Of a stretch of 64,000 nucleotides of DNA, positions 45,275-54,489 are shown in pieces. Every line of letters begins with the position of its first letter. Within the stretch, counting starts at the first letter, position 1. Source of the stretch: Pandoraea iniqua (GTDB lineage: Bacteria > Pseudomonadota > Gammaproteobacteria > Burkholderiales > Burkholderiaceae); assembly GCF_902459685.1 (NCBI RefSeq), contig NZ_CABPSF010000011.1, forward strand, positions 62,001 to 126,000, written 5' to 3'. The translations under genes were made by a program, and so were the position numbers. The notes under the pieces were generated by a model. That model was not told the DNA's origin. It searched no databases and was given only the letters and a program-made list of their open reading frames with translations.

Positions 45275-46657
45275 TTATGTATTGATCTCCAAGCGTGGCA
45301 TCATCTTGCGCGAATGCTCCACCTCTTTGCCAGAACGTTCGACAACGTAATAGGCATCCAATGTCCCCACACCGGAGGCTCGCGCAGACGAATAGCCGTA
45401 GAGCAACTCGGCCGGGATCAGGCAGGTCTGGCTAACACTCGCATCATCAACTACTACCTCCCCCGTTGCTTGCCCAACATGAGACCTGGAACTATTTGGA
45501 TAGTATGTATTGTTCATGTAACAAATCAGCGTGATCTTGTCGCCCTTTTTTATATCAGCGTATTTTGGGATCGTGAACTCAACTCCACCGTCTTTCGAGA
45601 GCACCTGATCGTTGACCGTCTGTATGGCCAACGTGGTCGGATATGGAGCACCTAATGTCCCGTCCGACGGAGGATAATTATCCGTGCTGCCTTCTGCTGT
45701 ACACGATTCGATCGACCCCGTCACACCATCGGCGCTCATCCAATAATATGTATTGGACTCCCCTCCCGTCAGAAAATATGCCTTAGGAATACCGACTGTT
45801 CCGGCGATCAAGTCCCTCATCTCAACGACCGGGGATGCCATCTCATTATTTACTACTACAACCACTTTTGTTGTTTGTGGAATCGAAATCTGCGCCGGGT
45901 CAACCGATACCCCCACTTGCGTACCAGGTAGATCATCGAGATATAAAACGTCGTCTCGCACTCCATCAAAGATCAAGGGGCTTTGCCTACCACCTTCGGG
46001 GTCACGATCCAAAAACACCAATTCTTGAGTTGCAGCGCTGTCTCTCGAGCCGTAACCAGCTTTCACTGAGACAATCCCCGCAGAGATCGCTGCAGCAAAC
46101 TTCGCACCCGCGACTCCGCTACTACCGGTGTTCAGGAAATACGATTTTACTGGAAGCTGATCATCATACGACATCTCCTGGCCGGAAAGCGTGAGAACTG
46201 CGATGTTACCGGAAGGTTCGATAGCAACTGAGAAATTCTTCGTTACGCCCCCTCCCGACGTTGGCTGCACGTATCCAACAATGTTGTATTCGTCAACATT
46301 ATATTTATTTGGATCACCAGCCACATACGCCCACGATTTTCCCAAAACTATCGTACCCATAGCCACGTCTGCAACGGTAAATTTTCCGCTCGTGGCAAGA
46401 ACTGTTCCGACATCATCCAAAGCCTGCACCGTAAACTCCTCACCAACATTTAAATCTTTATTTATTATATAAGTCCCCAATGAGGAAATCTTATCATCAA
46501 CACTTCCACCTGGCGGGTCAAATCTCACCCCCGCGATACTTGCCTTGAATGTCACGTTCCGCGACCCACTTGCCCCTTCCGAATCATAAAAAAAATAGAT
46601 TCTTGAGTCACCACCAAGTGCCACGGTTCCAAATTTTGGCGAAAAAATCCCGGCCAT
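45275..46657 (-). CDS. Ig-like beta-sandwich protein of unknown function (tandem copy 1)
   Basis: A 460-residue protein, start chosen at the ATG with GGGGGTATCT upstream. It has no signal peptide or membrane helix. Sequence is beta-rich with Ig-like spacing: GVRFDPPGG then EEFTVQALDDVG near the N-terminus, NTYYWMSADG and YPPSDGTLGAPYPTT in the middle, YADIKKGDKITLICYMNNTYY and a C-terminal YSSARASGVGTLDAYYVVER. These blocks match its neighbour at the same positions. The DNA is AT-richer than the chromosome core. Function unknown; a secreted or particle-borne structural or binding protein is a guess. Confidence 0.8.
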   Translation of the reverse strand: MAGIFSPKFGTVALGGDSRIYFFYDSEGASGSRNVTFKASIAGVRFDPPGGSVDDKISSLGTYIINKDLNVGEEFTVQALDDVGTVLATSGKFTVADVAMGTIVLGKSWAYVAGDPNKYNVDEYNIVGYVQPTSGGGVTKNFSVAIEPSGNIAVLTLSGQEMSYDDQLPVKSYFLNTGSSGVAGAKFAAAISAGIVSVKAGYGSRDSAATQELVFLDRDPEGGRQSPLIFDGVRDDVLYLDDLPGTQVGVSVDPAQISIPQTTKVVVVVNNEMASPVVEMRDLIAGTVGIPKAYFLTGGESNTYYWMSADGVTGSIESCTAEGSTDNYPPSDGTLGAPYPTTLAIQTVNDQVLSKDGGVEFTIPKYADIKKGDKITLICYMNNTYYPNSSRSHVGQATGEVVVDDASVSQTCLIPAELLYGYSSARASGVGTLDAYYVVERSGKEVEHSRKMMPRLEINT

Positions 46658-46760
46658 AGATACCCCCAAAAATTACAACCAATTAATCCGCATAAATTTC
46701 TAAAAAACCACACAATATTAAATCAACCAGAACCAACAAAAAACAAATTCCGCCATCGAG

Positions 46761-48161
46761 TTATGTGTCTATTTTCATCTTAGGACTCATCGGCAATGAA
46801 TATGCAAAATTAGCACCCGCCCTTGAAACCGTGTAATAGCACTCGAACGTACTTTCACCCACCCCGGACTTTGATCGAGAAAACCCACTCAACTGCAACG
46901 AACTGACCTTACAAGGCGGGACGCTGTTCGAGCCGGCACTCACCGTCACAGTTACTTTATCATTATGTGGAGTGTCCGTACCTCCGTAAAAAGCATTTAT
47001 GTAACAATTAAGCGTTACTTGATCCCCTGACTTCATACCTGCATAATTTGGAATATCGAACTGAATAAAACCATCACCATCAGCCAGAGCCTCCTCATCG
47101 ATCACCTGCAATGTTGGATCATCGGCCATCGGCCTCTGCAGCGTTCCGTCGGTCGGCGGATGGTTATAGGCGTTGCCTATCACCGTAAAGGAACGCACCG
47201 ACGAAGCAACTGTTTCCCCCTCTGCCGATGTCCCCATCCAATAAATTGCATTACCTTGCTTTTCAGAAAAAACAGCAGGGGATAGATACAATCCATTTGA
47301 CAAAGTCCACAAAGTAAAAATATCACCCACCATCTTATTATTCACGATCAATACTGCCCGCATGTTTAAATCCACCCCAGAAATATCAGCCCTATCGACC
47401 CAAACGCGAACACCTTGAGGCGACTCTTTGTCGAGATTAAGTTGATCATTGGAGTCCAGATTCAGCTTAGGTGGGGGCAAGGTTCCGGCGTCGGGCTGCT
47501 TGCTAATGAACACAACATCCTTTGCGTCAGAGGTGTGCCCTTTTCCAAACCCTGCTTCGATGGAAAAAATTCCAGTACTGTGATGTGCCGCCAAATTAAT
47601 CTTTGCAACTCCGGGCTCCTCGGTAATTACAAAATAAGAAAAATAATCAAGCTCCGGATCGGGGCGCATCATGTTGAAGTCAGAATCCATCACCGCAAAA
47701 TTTCCACCACCACGAGGCGTGAAATCAACGATATAATTATCGTAACGATTGTTGACCATCGGATTTTCAAGCGTCAGATGCACTTCTATCGATTGATCCT
47801 CAGCCTTATACTCGGACGGCGTATTTGACGTGTATGCCCATCGTCGATTCAACATAACAACAAAATTATTTGGGCTACGGACATCACATCTCGAACTAGT
47901 AATGTACGCACCATGTGAATCCGTTGCTGTTACGGTGAAATTCGTCCCTTCTAGATCTTGGGTATTGGTATTTTCAATATTAACCCAGGTGTAAAGTCTT
48001 CCCGTACCTGGCTCCGGAAATCCAGAGGGCGGATCAAAAGTTACCCCAGGAACATTCGACTCCCATCGGACTTCATCCTTGCCAGCGTACCCATCAAGAA
48101 AAATACGAGTCGTAGAATATGATGCCATTCTAAATTTCATACTCGGAACGATATTTCCCAT
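46761..48161 (-). CDS. Ig-like beta-sandwich protein of unknown function (tandem copy 2)
   Basis: A 466-residue paralogue of the previous gene, 103 bp upstream of it on the same strand. The start has GGAGATAAAG just before the ATG. Shared blocks are GVTFDPPSG, NFTVTATDSHGAY, NAIYWMGTSAEGE, NHPPTDGTLQRP, YAGMKSGDQVTLNCYINAFYG and SRSKSGVGESTFECYYTVSR. It also lacks a signal peptide. The two have diverged strongly, so the duplication is old. The AT-rich DNA and the decayed IS elements around suggest an acquired locus. Confidence 0.8.
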   Translation of the reverse strand: MGNIVPSMKFRMASYSTTRIFLDGYAGKDEVRWESNVPGVTFDPPSGFPEPGTGRLYTWVNIENTNTQDLEGTNFTVTATDSHGAYITSSRCDVRSPNNFVVMLNRRWAYTSNTPSEYKAEDQSIEVHLTLENPMVNNRYDNYIVDFTPRGGGNFAVMDSDFNMMRPDPELDYFSYFVITEEPGVAKINLAAHHSTGIFSIEAGFGKGHTSDAKDVVFISKQPDAGTLPPPKLNLDSNDQLNLDKESPQGVRVWVDRADISGVDLNMRAVLIVNNKMVGDIFTLWTLSNGLYLSPAVFSEKQGNAIYWMGTSAEGETVASSVRSFTVIGNAYNHPPTDGTLQRPMADDPTLQVIDEEALADGDGFIQFDIPNYAGMKSGDQVTLNCYINAFYGGTDTPHNDKVTVTVSAGSNSVPPCKVSSLQLSGFSRSKSGVGESTFECYYTVSRAGANFAYSLPMSPKMKIDT

Positions 48162-49132
48162 CTTTATCTCCAAAATCAACCCAACAAAATTAAAAATACC
48201 TCACCACCACACTTTTAATTATTAGATTTACGAGCATCACGCTTCGGTGTTTGAAAAATTGTAGATCAATTAATAATCTTCCCAATTGATGGGCATATTG
48301 ACGAAGAAACGTGCCGCAAGTTGATCGGACCTTTCAGAAACTAGCGCTACGCCTTTCGTTCGATGACTTTCGCGTCTGACGTCTTGGCCTCCCGCTGTTT
48401 GGTGCCAGTGACGAAAGCACGAAATCGCGACGCAGTTGAATGCTGGCACGCAAGATGTGAACTGGACGAACGCTTGGGAAGCACTCTGCTTAGTGGCCAT
48501 TTGGACGTCCATTGTGTGCCTTTGCCTGAACCGAGACATTGGCCGAGGAGACGAAACGGCCGAACTCCCCGCGCAAGTGAGGTCAACTCTTGATCAAGAA
48601 TGTGTGGCGAACCGCAGGAGGGCCTGCGGCAGCGGCCAGGCCCAAGAAGTTCCAATTCGCAGATCACAATGTATCCTCAATCTTGATGAAGCCGAGTTTT
48701 AAGCCTCATCAACGGTTTAGCGCGGCCGGTCTCCGATTGACCAACCTCATTGCACGAGTCAACTACCGCGTTGCAGGGGCTCCGTCCTCGGCGCCGTCGG
48801 CTCTGGCTAACGAACTCACCGCCAGAACAGCAATGGCGACGCCAAGCGCCGCTTCATCATTGGGTCAATTGACCAAATTGCTATGGCTGATACTCAGCAG
48901 CAGATGATTGTGCCCCGCCCTAACCCATCAGATCTGCTGCACAAGCCGTGGCGAATCAGGCCCAAGGAGATTGAAGCTAAAAAAGGGCTAAACCAGTCTA
49001 TCCAGACATAGGCCTTCGGGACTTTTGCATTCCAGCAAAAACGTTTGATTTCCAGATGCATTTTCCGCGGATTGGCGTGCTGGAAATGCCCTGAGCTCAT
49101 CAGCTCCCAGGGCGCAGAGGGAAATTTGCTGC
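48162..49132. other. 1-kb gap upstream of the Ig-like genes
   Basis: No supported gene. The first 120 bp are AT-rich and should carry the promoter of the Ig-like pair. The rest looks like degraded sequence; a short frame on the minus strand ending RFFVNMPINWEDY could be the tail of a lost gene. Confidence 0.35.
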
Positions 49133-49166
49133 ACCACCGGGCCGCTCTGCAGCAAAAACTTGAGCC
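49133..49166 (+). repeat. 34-bp copy of part of the CoA-transferase gene, abutting an IS end
   Basis: This stretch is identical to 37068-37101 inside the CoA-transferase gene (coding for AQVFAAERPGG on the minus strand) and ends exactly where the IS3-family element begins. The identity stops on both sides. Confidence 0.85.
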
Positions 49167-49296
49167 TGACCTGACGGATTTTTTCGTACCACTGGTGTCT
49201 AGAGATTCACGGCCCCGGTGGTTGTGACCTGTCTTGAAAATTTCGTACCAATCAATTCTAGGGATAATGGCTCCTCAGCTCAGATAAGGAGTTGGC

Positions 49297-49560
49297 ATGA
49301 AGAAAAGCCGGTATAACGACGAACAGATCGTGCGGATACTGCGCGAAGCGGATCGAGACACAGTGCCTGAAGTGGCCAAGCGCCACGGCGTAAGCGAAGC
49401 GTCGATTTACGCCTGGCGCAAGCGCTTCGGCGAGATGGTCAGCGACGACGTCAAGCGCCTCAAAGCGCTTGAGGCCGAGAACGCGCGACTCAAGAAGATG
49501 GTGGCCGAGCGCGATCTTGAGATTGAGGTCATGCGGGAGATCGGCGCAAAAAAGTGGTGA
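49297..49560 (+). CDS. IS3-family OrfA
   Basis: An 87-residue HTH_Tnp_1 protein (RYNDEQIVRILREAD; VAKRHGVSEASIYAWRKRFG) with a zipper (KRLKALEAENARLKKMVAE). It ends at an A6G slippery run overlapping orfB. Confidence 0.92.
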   Translation: MKKSRYNDEQIVRILREADRDTVPEVAKRHGVSEASIYAWRKRFGEMVSDDVKRLKALEAENARLKKMVAERDLEIEVMREIGAKKW

Positions 49561-50405
49561 GCGCGCAGGTTCGCTGCGGGCAAGCCCGCTTTGCGATGAA
49601 GCGTGGCTTGAGCCAACGGCGAGCGTGTGCGCTCATGCAGGTTATCCGATCAAGCTTGAGTTACACGCACAAGATGCCGGGTAAAAACACACCGGTGATC
49701 GACACGATGAGGACGTTGTCGGGGCAATTCCCGCGCTTCGGTTCACGCCGCATTCGAGTGTTGCTGGGGCGCGAAGGCATTGTCGTGGGCCGAGATCGAT
49801 GTGCCGCGCTCTGGGCGCAGGCGGGCCTGCAAGTACCGAAGAAACGATGCAGGCGCCGCGTGGCCGGCAGTCGGCCAAGCCCCCATGCGCCGGCAGCTCG
49901 AAACTCGGTGTGGTGTTATGACTTCGTATTCGATGCCTGCGCAAACGGCCAGCAAGTCAAATGCCTGACGGTGGTCGACGAATATACGCGGGAGTGCCTG
50001 GCGATTGATGTGGCGGGATCCATTCGCTCAAGCCGAGTCATTGAAGTGCTGAGCCGGTTAATCAGCGTGCATGGCGCACCACGCTATCTTCGGTCAGACA
50101 ACGGGCCGGAGTTTGTTAGTACAGCGCTTTTGAAATGGGCGGTCCAGGAGCAGATCGAGACGGCGCTGATTGATCCAGGCACGCCTTGGCAGAATGGTAC
50201 AAACGAGAGCTTCAACGGAAAATTCCGTGATGAATGTTTGGCGATGGAGTGGTTTCGGAACAGGATCGAAGCGAAGATCGTGATCGAAGACTGCCGGACT
50301 CATTACAACGAAGTTCGGCCGCACTCGAGTTTGCAGCACCAAACCCCGGCCGAATTTCGTCGGGCAAGCGAATGTAACTCAACCACCGGGGCCGTGAATC
50401 TATAG
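49554..50405 (+). CDS. IS3-family transposase OrfB
   Basis: A 283-residue rve transposase. DDE residues lie in VWCYDFVFDACANG, LRSDNGPEFVSTALL and NESFNGKFRDECLAMEWF. It overlaps orfA by 7 bp at AAAAAAG, so a minus-one fusion is expected. No damage seen. Confidence 0.93.
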   Translation: MVSAQVRCGQARFAMKRGLSQRRACALMQVIRSSLSYTHKMPGKNTPVIDTMRTLSGQFPRFGSRRIRVLLGREGIVVGRDRCAALWAQAGLQVPKKRCRRRVAGSRPSPHAPAARNSVWCYDFVFDACANGQQVKCLTVVDEYTRECLAIDVAGSIRSSRVIEVLSRLISVHGAPRYLRSDNGPEFVSTALLKWAVQEQIETALIDPGTPWQNGTNESFNGKFRDECLAMEWFRNRIEAKIVIEDCRTHYNEVRPHSSLQHQTPAEFRRASECNSTTGAVNL

Positions 50406-50448
50406 ACACCAGTGGTACGAAAAAATCCGTCAGGTCACCATCATCACA

Positions 50449-51651
50449 TCATGTTGATGCGCCTTGCCCCTCAATACAGGCCCTTGGCAGTGGGCGAAAT
50501 CGGGCGAGCCACGATGGGTTAAGGTGCCGGAGCGTAAGCGTTATCGCACCCGCCAAAAGGATGCCGAAGACTACAGCCAACGGTGACGCTTTGAATAAGG
50601 CGACAGTGGACCTCCGATTCGGCGTCGTCGGCCCCAAGATGAAGTCAGGAGCATCAAGGCGCTGATTTCTGACATCTGTAATTACCGCGGACACACGGTT
50701 AATTACCTCACGATGGAGATCGTCGTCGGGCGCGCTCTCGCGAGTCACCGCGAGTGTAGCCAAATACGCCCCCTTCAGACGAGCACCAGAAGCCAAGTGT
50801 GGGGAGCGTCGTCTCAGCTCCACGAAAAACGCTGTTTCAAAATTGTTCTGTTTCTGCCGCCGCAGCAGTCTATCGAGTTCCACTTTTGCGTCGACCAACT
50901 CGGTCTCAAGTCCAACAATTTGGGTTACAGGCGGAAGGAAACGACCGTTGATTTCTGTCGTGACGATTTGTTGCTCTTTAGCCGGAACGGACTGAGGATA
51001 CTCGCTTGCAATTCGTCGAGCCTGACCTAGACGCCTATCGAGCTCTCGAATCCTCAGTTCCGCATTAATGATTCCGTTGTCGATCTTTAGCGCTTCAGTC
51101 GCAGACTCCCCCTCCAACTTGTCGGTTACGGCTCGAAGATATCTCCCTAACATGACATCCGTGATGTAGCTCGCCAGAAGCCGCAGCTTCTCCGACGCGT
51201 CCTCACCGGACAGCGTACTTTGCACTTTGAAAGAAATACCAGAGGTCAACAGACCTCGAGCATCCTTGTCGGCGATGAATCTTGAGGCATTCTTGTCATA
51301 TTGCATTTCCAGCTTCACGTGTTCGGCGATAAACCGTTCACTGATCTGGGAAATGAGATATCGACCAGCAGGTGTATTCGATTTTCCGACGAATTCTAGA
51401 TATTCCCGAAGGCGTTGGGGATCCACAAACGCCGGTTTCTCAAGGTTATACGAGGCAACATCGCGCGTGACCGAAATAAACGCCTGACTCTCGAAACGAG
51501 CGGAAATAAGTAGGCAAGCGACAAGAATCATCAAGGACGTCACGACTGCCAGAAGCACAAAAATCCTCCAGCATTCCAGCAGTCGCGTGAGCCAGATGGG
51601 CACTGATAGCTCTCCGTCAATTTCCACCTGATTATCCGAGAGACTCGTCAT
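50449..51651 (-). CDS. Wzz-like chain-length determinant / polysaccharide co-polymerase
   Basis: A 400-residue inner-membrane protein with the Wzz topology. The N-terminal helix is near residues 30-50 (IFVLLAVVTSLMILVACLL). A long periplasmic coiled-coil-rich domain follows, then a C-terminal helix (SPLAVVFGILLAGAITLTL, about 355-375). It would set the length of O-antigen or capsule chains. No polysaccharide genes surround it. The IS3 element ends 11 bp past its stop. The second ATG is preferred as start. Confidence 0.65.
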   Translation of the reverse strand: MTSLSDNQVEIDGELSVPIWLTRLLECWRIFVLLAVVTSLMILVACLLISARFESQAFISVTRDVASYNLEKPAFVDPQRLREYLEFVGKSNTPAGRYLISQISERFIAEHVKLEMQYDKNASRFIADKDARGLLTSGISFKVQSTLSGEDASEKLRLLASYITDVMLGRYLRAVTDKLEGESATEALKIDNGIINAELRIRELDRRLGQARRIASEYPQSVPAKEQQIVTTEINGRFLPPVTQIVGLETELVDAKVELDRLLRRQKQNNFETAFFVELRRRSPHLASGARLKGAYLATLAVTRESAPDDDLHREVINRVSAVITDVRNQRLDAPDFILGPTTPNRRSTVALFKASPLAVVFGILLAGAITLTLRHLNPSWLARFRPLPRACIEGQGAST

Positions 51652-52104
51652 GTAACACCTAATACGCAAATGGAACAAAGTCTTTTATCACGCCGGGCCA
51701 GGCCCAACCTTTGGAACGGACGTCATTCCGTTTGATTCCGACGCCATCCTTGCCATACACAAAGGGGGCACACCCACTGAAAACTAGTGGCGGCGCCACC
51801 TCCATATGGCGCCCCTACCATTTGCGTAGGTGCTTCTGCATTTTGACGAACAGGACGGGCTGCAGATCTACATTCGGCCGGCTTGCAGCTAATGCGGCCC
51901 CACTATCACAGATGCTAACTCGCCCCTCATCCGTACGACTAGTTCGAAGTCCGCATGGCGTTACAACTTTGAAACGTCACGGCCCTCTCCATACCAAGCA
52001 TCCCATGCCAGATCGCGACAGCACGAAACAGCCCCGGTAATGTGCCGCTTCTTCATCATCCGCTATTGCATGAGGGCTTTCACTTGACAGCGCACGCCTC
52101 TCAT
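51652..52104. other. gap between nuoM and the Wzz-like gene
   Basis: About 450 bp with no supported gene on either strand. Confidence 0.3.
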
Positions 52105-53670
52105 TCAACCCGCAGATGACATTCTCTTCACCACCGCCGCTGCGTGACCCGCCGCCTCACCATGTCGGCGTCCGGCCATTTCACTGCCGCCAGGCTCGTT
52201 CTCGGGAAGCCGGTGACGTTCGATGTCCTGTACGGCATGAATAGCCGTCGCGTCGATACCGTTGGTGAGCGGCTTCGGGTCGACACCGATCGCGAGTACC
52301 ATCAGCGCCATTGCACCCAGCAGTGCGAACTCGCGACGGCTCAGATCGCGCAATCCCGCCACCCGAGCATTCGCCACGCGCCCGAAGATCACGCGCTTGA
52401 ACATCCACAACGTGTACGCCGCGCTCAACACCAGCGTGAGCGACGCCAGCGCGCCGATCCAGAAATTGGCCTTGATCGCGCCCATCAACACGAGAAACTC
52501 GCCCACGAATCCCGACGTGCCCGGCATGCCCACGTTCGCCATCGAAAACAGCATCGCAAACGCGGCAAAGCGCGGCATCGTGGCCGCAACGCCACCATAC
52601 GCATCGATCGACGCACTTCCCGTGCGGTCATACAGCATGCCCGTGCACAGCAGCATCGCGCCGGACACAATGCCGTAGGAAATCATCTGCATCACCGCGC
52701 CGTCCGTGCCCAATTCCGAGAATAGGAACAGACCGAGCGTGACCAGCCCCATATGCGCGACCGCAGAGTAGGCAAGCAACTTGCGCAAATCCGTTTGCAC
52801 CAGCGCCACGAGGCTCGCGTAAATCACGGCGATCAACGACAGCACCACCATCAGCGGTGCAAGGAAATGGCTCGCATCGGGTAGCAGCGGCAGATTGAAA
52901 CGCAGCAGGCCGTAGCCGCCCAGCTTCAGCATGCCGAGCATCACGGCGGCGCCGGTGGGCCCATCCAGATGCACTTCCGGCAGCCACGTATGCACCGGCC
53001 ACATCGGCACCTTGACGGAAAAGGCGCCAAGGAATCCGACGAACAACATGACCTGCACGGCGAGCGGCAGATGCAGCGTCTGCCAGCGCGCAATGTCGAA
53101 GCTCCGGGTCTGCATGTACAGATAGAGCATCGAGAGCAGCATCATCAGCGAGCCAGTCAGCGAAAAGAAGAAGAACTTGATGGCCGCATGCGTGCGATTG
53201 GCGCGTCCGTACACGCCGATCAGCAGATACAACGGCAGCAGCGTGGCCTCGAAAAAGACGAAGAACAACATGCCGTCCTGCGCGGTGAACACGCCCTGCA
53301 TCAGCCCCGAGAGCACGAGGAAGCTACCGAAGTACGCGCTCATGCGCGTCGTCACCGCACGCCACGACGCCAACACCACGATCACCGTCGTGACACCGGT
53401 CAATGCCACCAGCCAGAGCGAGATGCCGTCGATACCGACATGCCACGACGCATCGAACGACGTGATCCAGCGAAAGCGCTCGACAAACTGAAGACTCGTC
53501 ACACTGGTACGAAAGCCATGCACCAACGGCACGATAGGCGCCGCAGAGATCACCGCGGCAATCAGCGATGTCCAACGCACGACATTGGGGTGACGATCCT
53601 GGCCCAGCAGCATGACGAGTGCGCCGGCCAAGATGGGAAGCCAGATGAGAAGCGACAGGATGGGGAACAT
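52105..53670 (-). CDS. nuoM: orphan NADH-quinone oxidoreductase chain M / antiporter-like subunit
   Basis: A 521-residue polytopic protein of the NuoM/MrpD proton-translocating family with about 14 helices. Signatures are VGIDGISLWLVALTG, FFEATLLPLYLLIG, KVPMWPVHTWLPEVHLDGPTG and QTDLRKLLAYSAVAHMG, which include the conserved charged residues. The start ATG follows a longer, unlikely N-terminal extension. A hydrophilic His/Arg-containing tail closes it. No other nuo genes are present, so it is probably a second copy outside the main operon. Confidence 0.88.
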   Translation of the reverse strand: MFPILSLLIWLPILAGALVMLLGQDRHPNVVRWTSLIAAVISAAPIVPLVHGFRTSVTSLQFVERFRWITSFDASWHVGIDGISLWLVALTGVTTVIVVLASWRAVTTRMSAYFGSFLVLSGLMQGVFTAQDGMLFFVFFEATLLPLYLLIGVYGRANRTHAAIKFFFFSLTGSLMMLLSMLYLYMQTRSFDIARWQTLHLPLAVQVMLFVGFLGAFSVKVPMWPVHTWLPEVHLDGPTGAAVMLGMLKLGGYGLLRFNLPLLPDASHFLAPLMVVLSLIAVIYASLVALVQTDLRKLLAYSAVAHMGLVTLGLFLFSELGTDGAVMQMISYGIVSGAMLLCTGMLYDRTGSASIDAYGGVAATMPRFAAFAMLFSMANVGMPGTSGFVGEFLVLMGAIKANFWIGALASLTLVLSAAYTLWMFKRVIFGRVANARVAGLRDLSRREFALLGAMALMVLAIGVDPKPLTNGIDATAIHAVQDIERHRLPENEPGGSEMAGRRHGEAAGHAAAVVKRMSSAG

Positions 53671-54489
53671 AGAGAGATCTGATGTGCTGCAACAAAAACC
53701 AGGCGCTGTTGCACGACATCCGCGCAGTGTGCGGCGAACCAGACTCAGCACGCCCACGGATGGCGAAGCGCAACTCAAGACAAATTAATGCTTGAGGGAG
53801 GGGACGCCATGCGCGGCGGCGTCAACGAAGGTCGCAAGCATACGCGTCTCGAAGGTATTTTGCATCGCAGCAAATTTTACAAATGATTGCGCAAGCGTCA
53901 CGGGACCGAACTGTCAGTAAGCACCGCGGAAAATCTCAATTTCCATCGCAGAATCAAATGAACCTGCCTGAAGTTCAAAGCCTGGCGCCATCGAGATTTG
54001 CTAGCGTGTGTGCGACGCATGAGTTCGAATCCCCCAATCCTCCGACAGGCAATGACAAGTGGGGCAAACGACGAGCGCTAACATACGTTCATCTTCAACG
54101 CGCCCTCGATTGCTTAACTCGGGATGAACCTATGGCGTACGACGTGCGGCGCCAGTAGCGCAAAGTTGCTGCAGCTACGACATTCGACCACTCAACGGGA
54201 TATTTTGGATTCGCAAACTCGTGTCACGCGGAGCAATCGTCCATGCGCTAAGCCAATAGCTACGTCATTCGAGAGAGTGCACCGAATCATCGGATCGGAA
54301 ACGATGCGCTTCCTCCTCAGCCCTTCGTGTACATCACTCGGTGCGAAGCATGTCTGTCGACGAACAGAACCGGGCGCACATGTGGCATCAGTTGGAGGCG
54401 AAGCAGTGGCGCAGATGTCGCGGAGGCCTCGGATGATCGTCCTTGTCGAGGGCTTGAGAATTACTTTGCGCGTTCGCGCCTGATTCGAC
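53671..54489. other. 820-bp gap between nuoM and the DUF4239-like gene
   Basis: No supported gene. It lies between divergent genes and must hold both promoters. No repeat or structure of note. Confidence 0.3.

Larger units (their letters stand above)
49167..50437 (+). mobile_element. intact IS3-family element with 58-bp terminal inverted repeats
   Basis: A 1.27-kb element starting TGACCTGACGG and ending CCGTCAGGTCA. The inverted repeats match for 58 bp with one mismatch, unusually long for the family. The outer 4 bp of flank differ (AGCC and CCAT), so no target duplication is visible. It carries orfA and orfB on the plus strand. Confidence 0.92.

Noticed and set aside
49007-49132. Continuation of the CoA-transferase match further left of the IS
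   Set aside because: Identity ends sharply at 49133; no further similarity to the gene could be seen.
52144-53682. Plus-strand frames of 100-240 codons opposite nuoM
   Set aside because: Strong His/Arg/Gln bias and no domain; antisense shadows of a GC-rich membrane-protein gene.
53990-54060. tRNA-like sequence GAGTTCGAATCCCCCAATCC
   Set aside because: Only a T-loop-like motif; no acceptor, D or anticodon arms fit.
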